From NCBI GenBank assembly GCA_003454065.1, contig DMKZ01000044.1, positions 1-9,404 on the forward strand: a DNA stretch of 9,404 nucleotides, given 5' to 3'. Position numbers and translations under genes: made by a program. Source of the DNA: Spirochaetaceae bacterium (GTDB taxonomy: Bacteria; Spirochaetota; Spirochaetia; Sphaerochaetales; Sphaerochaetaceae). This document shows, in pieces, positions 6,760 to 9,404 of this stretch. The notes under the pieces were generated by a model that saw only the letters and a program-made list of their open reading frames with translations, made no database searches and was not told the origin of the DNA. Positions within the stretch are counted from its first letter, which is position 1, and each line of letters starts with the position of its first letter.

Positions 6760-7383
6760 TTGTCAAACTTCATACCATACATCGTTGAAAGGTCGGGAAT
6801 CGGAGAGAAAACCTACGACATCTTCTCCAAATTGCTCAAGGAGAGGATCATTTTCATGGATGGCGAGATAAACGATCAATCCGCAGACCTAGTGATAGCG
6901 CAGCTTCTGTATCTCGAACAGGAAAGTCCGAAAAAGGATATCAGCCTGTATATAAATTCCGCAGGAGGCAGCGTTACCGCCGGACTTGCGATTTACGATA
7001 CGATAAAATACATAAACAGCCCGGTGAAGACGATTTGCGTTGGGCAAGCGGCATCGATGGCTGCCGTAATCCTGGCGGCAGGAGAAAAAGGAGGAAGATA
7101 CCTCCTACCCTCTTCGCGAGTCATGATACACCAGCCGTTCGGCGGAGTCGAAGGCCAGGCATCGGATGTCAGAATACAGGCTAACGAACTCATACGCATC
7201 AAGAGAATACTTGTCGGATATCTCGCTTCGGATTGCGATAAGACGATCGAACAAATCGAAAAGGATATCCAAAGGGATTATTTCATGAGCGCCGAGGAAG
7301 CCGTGCTTTACAAAATTGCCGATGAGATATTAGTCAGAAAGGACAAAAAATCATCGTCGGACAAAGAAGAGGAAAAAAGATAA
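6760..7383 (+). CDS. clpP: ATP-dependent Clp protease proteolytic subunit
   Basis: ClpP forms the two-ring, 14-subunit serine protease chamber that cuts proteins unfolded by ClpX. The 207-residue product shows the full catalytic triad: Ser99 in GQAASMAA, His124 in MIHQP and Asp173 in [11 protein letters not shown]. The spacing between them (25 and 49 residues) equals that of E. coli ClpP. The oxyanion-side loop [11 protein letters not shown] (65-75) is present. The N-terminus [13 protein letters not shown] matches mature ClpP, so any propeptide is very short. The start codon is TTG with a strong AAGGAG before it, 12 bases after tig. The C-terminus ends in a short charged tail, [15 protein letters not shown] (193-207). 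The stop codon overlaps the clpX start (TAATG), which indicates coupled translation. Confidence 0.97.
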   Translation: MSNFIPYIVERSGIGEKTYDIFSKLLKERIIFMDGEINDQSADLVIAQLLYLEQESPKKDISLYINSAGGSVTAGLAIYDTIKYINSPVKTICVGQAASMAAVILAAGEKGGRYLLPSSRVMIHQPFGGVEGQASDVRIQANELIRIKRILVGYLASDCDKTIEQIEKDIQRDYFMSAEEAVLYKIADEILVRKDKKSSSDKEEEKR

Positions 7384-8756
7384 TGCCCATATTGAAAAAA
7401 GAAAAACGATGCTCTTTTTGCGGAGCCGCCGCCACGGAAGACAATCAATTGGTATATTCCCCTAGAGTGGATGTGGCCATCTGCAAAAGCTGCGCGCATC
7501 AATGCTGCGACATCCTCGACAAGATAGAAACGCAAAAGAACATCGATCCCAATCTCGGCGGATTCGGCAATTCCAATTTCGACTTCCTCAAGGACGCTCT
7601 TCCGACGCCAAGGGAAATCAAGGAGTTTCTGGACGATTACGTCATCGGACAGGAAAGAGCCAAAAAAATACTTTCCGTCGCCGTATATAATCATTACAAG
7701 AGAATCAAAAGGGAGAAAGTGAAAGCCCCCGGCCATGCCCGCGAAGACGATGCCACATTCTTCGGCAATGATGAAAATAGCAATAAGGAAAAAACCGCAA
7801 GAGCCGAAAACGTTGAAATAGACAAGTCAAACATCCTGCTGATAGGACCGACCGGAAGCGGAAAGACGCTTCTGGCAAAAACATTGGCGAGAAGACTCAA
7901 CGTGCCGTTCGCCATAGGCGATGCCACCACTCTCACCGAGGCCGGCTATGTCGGGGAAGATGTCGAGAACATACTTCTCAAATTGATACAAAATGCCAAC
8001 GGCAACATCAAAAAAGCCGAAAACGGCATCATATTCATCGATGAGATAGACAAAATCGCAAAAAAAAGCGAGAACGTGTCGATAACTCGTGATGTTTCTG
8101 GCGAAGGCGTGCAGCAAGCTCTCCTGAAAATAATAGAAGGAACCATAGCCTCCGTTCCCCCGCAAGGCGGCAGAAAGCATCCCAATCAGGAAATGCTCAA
8201 GATAAACACATCTAACATCCTTTTCATCTGCGGAGGCGCCTTCGTAGGCTTGGAAAAGATAATAGAGCAGCGAGTCGCTTCTTCCGGAATGGGATTCGGC
8301 GCTACGCTAATCAATGATGACGACAAAAACTACGAGAAGCTCTATTCGCAGATATTGCCTGACGATCTGATACATTTCGGCTTGATTCCCGAATTCATCG
8401 GAAGGCTTCCCGTCACCGCATGCCTCAACGAGCTGACCGAAGACCAAATCGTCGAAATAATCACGAAGCCTAAGAATTCCATAGTGAAGCAATTCACCGA
8501 AATGCTCAAAATGGACGATACCGATTTGGAATTCGAAGACGACGCCATAAGAGCCATCGCCAAAAAGGCAATCGACCAAAAGACCGGAGCCAGAGGCATA
8601 CGCAGCATATTCGAAAACCTCATGCTCGGCACGATGTTCGATCTTCCATCGTCTCCAGGCCATAAGAAAAGCATAATAACGAAAAAGAGCGTCGAAACCG
8701 GAGATGTCGATGTGATCTATCTGGACGACGAATCGAACAAGGCGGTAGGAACATAA
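7383..8756 (+). CDS. clpX: Clp protease ATP-binding subunit ClpX
   Basis: ClpX is the AAA+ hexamer that recognises tagged proteins, unfolds them with ATP and feeds them to ClpP. The 457 residues contain an N-terminal C4 zinc finger (Cys10, Cys13, Cys34, Cys37), Walker A GPTGSGKT (155-162), Walker B IIFIDE (216-221), pore loop GYVG (188-191), RKH loop (264-266), arginine finger Arg341 in PEFIGRLPV and sensor-2 Arg404 in TGARGIR. The 63-residue spacing of the last two is that of E. coli ClpX. The ClpP-docking loop reads MGF (303-305), where IGF is common. The linker between zinc finger and AAA+ domain (about 111-148) is some 27 residues longer than in E. coli and rich in Asp, Glu, Lys and Asn. 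The ATG overlaps the clpP stop by one base. A strong terminator follows. Confidence 0.98.
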   Translation: MPILKKEKRCSFCGAAATEDNQLVYSPRVDVAICKSCAHQCCDILDKIETQKNIDPNLGGFGNSNFDFLKDALPTPREIKEFLDDYVIGQERAKKILSVAVYNHYKRIKREKVKAPGHAREDDATFFGNDENSNKEKTARAENVEIDKSNILLIGPTGSGKTLLAKTLARRLNVPFAIGDATTLTEAGYVGEDVENILLKLIQNANGNIKKAENGIIFIDEIDKIAKKSENVSITRDVSGEGVQQALLKIIEGTIASVPPQGGRKHPNQEMLKINTSNILFICGGAFVGLEKIIEQRVASSGMGFGATLINDDDKNYEKLYSQILPDDLIHFGLIPEFIGRLPVTACLNELTEDQIVEIITKPKNSIVKQFTEMLKMDDTDLEFEDDAIRAIAKKAIDQKTGARGIRSIFENLMLGTMFDLPSSPGHKKSIITKKSVETGDVDVIYLDDESNKAVGT

Positions 8757-8787
8757 GCATCTTACGCATTTGGCGTTCCCAATAGGC

Positions 8788-8825
8788 CCTGCTGAATCAG
8801 CAATCTGCTTCAGCAGGTTTTTTTT
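8788..8825 (+). terminator. Intrinsic terminator of tig-clpP-clpX
   Basis: CCTGCTGAA (8788-8796) pairs perfectly with TTCAGCAGG (8809-8817), with a 12-base loop, followed directly by eight T. It begins 31 bases after the clpX stop. An alternative small stem GCTGA/TCAGC (8791-8801) lies within the left arm. This is a convincing end of the operon. Confidence 0.92.
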
Positions 8826-8935
8826 CACCTTCATGCTGCCTGTTATTCAGGCGCAAACAGCAATTTTTGAAAATTACTCGATAATATGATTGAATTAACT
8901 CGAGCATCGGTTATGCTGATGCAAAGGAGAAAAGT
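8826..8935 (+). promoter_or_regulatory. Probable promoter and leader of lipoprotein gene
   Basis: The terminator upstream implies a separate promoter here, but no single good one stands out. TTGAAA (8867-8872) has no -10 at the right distance. TATGAT (8885-8890) is a fair -10 with a poor -35. TTGAAT (8890-8895) with TATGCT (8912-8917) has a 16-base spacer but would start almost at the ribosome binding site. That site, AAAGGAGA (8923-8930), is strong and fixes the ATG at 8936. Confidence 0.35.
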
Positions 8936-9404
8936 ATGAACAACAGTCTCTCAATCAGAAAAAGATTGCTTTCGGTGTTGATATTTGCGGCTCTGCTTGC
9001 AGGTTGCACTTCAATAGAGAGCAAGTATCCTGTCCTGAAAGGCACGATCGCAAGCGTCGACGAATACGGCGACCTCATCCCATCCCTATCTGTCAAGGAA
9101 GTGCTGGATGCAGGCTACGAATACGGCGATATGCTATGTGTGAAAATCGGAGATCTGCCCGAAATGAAAATGCCTTTTGTGACCGCCTATACGGATGTCG
9201 GGACGATGGGAATATGCTTCTGCGACTACAACAAGCGCGGAAAAGCGATTACGATCGCCATAACCAATGCCGATTTCCAAAGCTGGATAGGAGGCAATGC
9301 AGGCGATTCACTGACTGTCAAGATGTCGAAGAAGCAAGGGTTCCTCAAAGAGTACGAAGCAGTTCAGGTCACCATGACGAGCGACAGGAAGGACTATGGC
9401 TCGG
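8936..9404 (+). CDS. Lipoprotein, SAM_HAT-C-like domain (partial)
   Basis: The gene runs off the right edge; 156 codons are visible. It starts MNNSLSIRKRLL, with a hydrophobic stretch and a lipobox LAGC, so Cys24 would be lipidated and the protein anchored to a membrane. The next part, beginning YPVLKGTIASVDEYGDLIPS (31-50) and continuing through GYEYGDMLCVKIGD, MPFVTAYTDVG and ITNADFQSWIGGNAGDSLTV, resembles the C-terminal domain of the SAM hydroxide adenosyltransferase (SAM_HAT, former DUF62) family. From memory, this domain without its N-terminal partner is found in gut-bacterial proteins fused to a tyrosine phosphatase domain, joined by a segment like the final DRKDYGS here. That fusion is inference, since the second domain would lie beyond the window. 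ATG 8936 has a strong ribosome binding site. Confidence 0.75.
   Translation, partial: MNNSLSIRKRLLSVLIFAALLAGCTSIESKYPVLKGTIASVDEYGDLIPSLSVKEVLDAGYEYGDMLCVKIGDLPEMKMPFVTAYTDVGTMGICFCDYNKRGKAITIAITNADFQSWIGGNAGDSLTVKMSKKQGFLKEYEAVQVTMTSDRKDYGS

Noticed and set aside
8060..8067. A8 tract in clpX as a phase-variation site (a similar run of eight lies in the DUF1846 gene near 3692)
   Set aside because: Both code ordinary Lys codons in conserved genes, and runs of eight A are common by chance in Lys-rich coding sequence.

Overview
The window looks like chromosomal core sequence from a Treponema-like spirochaete. It holds two blocks of housekeeping genes, one small exported protein, one lipoprotein cut by the window edge, and two copies of a short inverted-repeat element. 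The assignment rests on the tig-clpP-clpX order (also found in Treponema, but widespread in bacteria), a signal-peptide protein with alternating strands like an outer-membrane barrel, a lipobox protein, and a DUF1846 protein. No rRNA or other strong taxonomic marker is present, so the genus is an inference of moderate confidence.

Left block, minus strand (351-3985): a clear sigma70-type promoter drives DUF1846 gene - proA - proC, with gaps of 12 and 6 bases. ProA and ProC are the last two enzymes of proline synthesis from glutamate. Their partner proB is not in the window. The conserved but uncharacterised DUF1846 protein is the first gene of this operon. Its promoter contains a run of ten A on the coding strand and a CTTGAA/TTCAAG inverted repeat.

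Repeat elements: two ~156-base copies (128-283 and 4025-4179) have near-perfect 15-16 base inverted termini (CGCTTCTAAAAACCT ... AGGTTTTTAGAAGCG). They share a right half that is 73/76 identical and an internal stem kept by a C-G to U-G change. Each lies just 3' of a minus-strand gene, in the same orientation. They are the most interesting feature of the window.

Centre (4213-5220): a 244-residue exported protein of unknown function on the minus strand, then a divergent promoter region serving it and tig.

Right block, plus strand (5075-8825): promoter - tig - clpP - clpX - intrinsic terminator. This is the trigger factor chaperone with the ClpXP protease. clpP starts with TTG, and clpP and clpX overlap by one base (TAATG). 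Trigger factor has a 65-residue charged tail and ClpX has a lengthened linker between its zinc finger and AAA+ domain.

Right edge (8936-9404): the start of a lipoprotein whose N-terminal domain resembles the C-terminal domain of SAM hydroxide adenosyltransferases. It may be the front of a tyrosine-phosphatase fusion that continues beyond the window.
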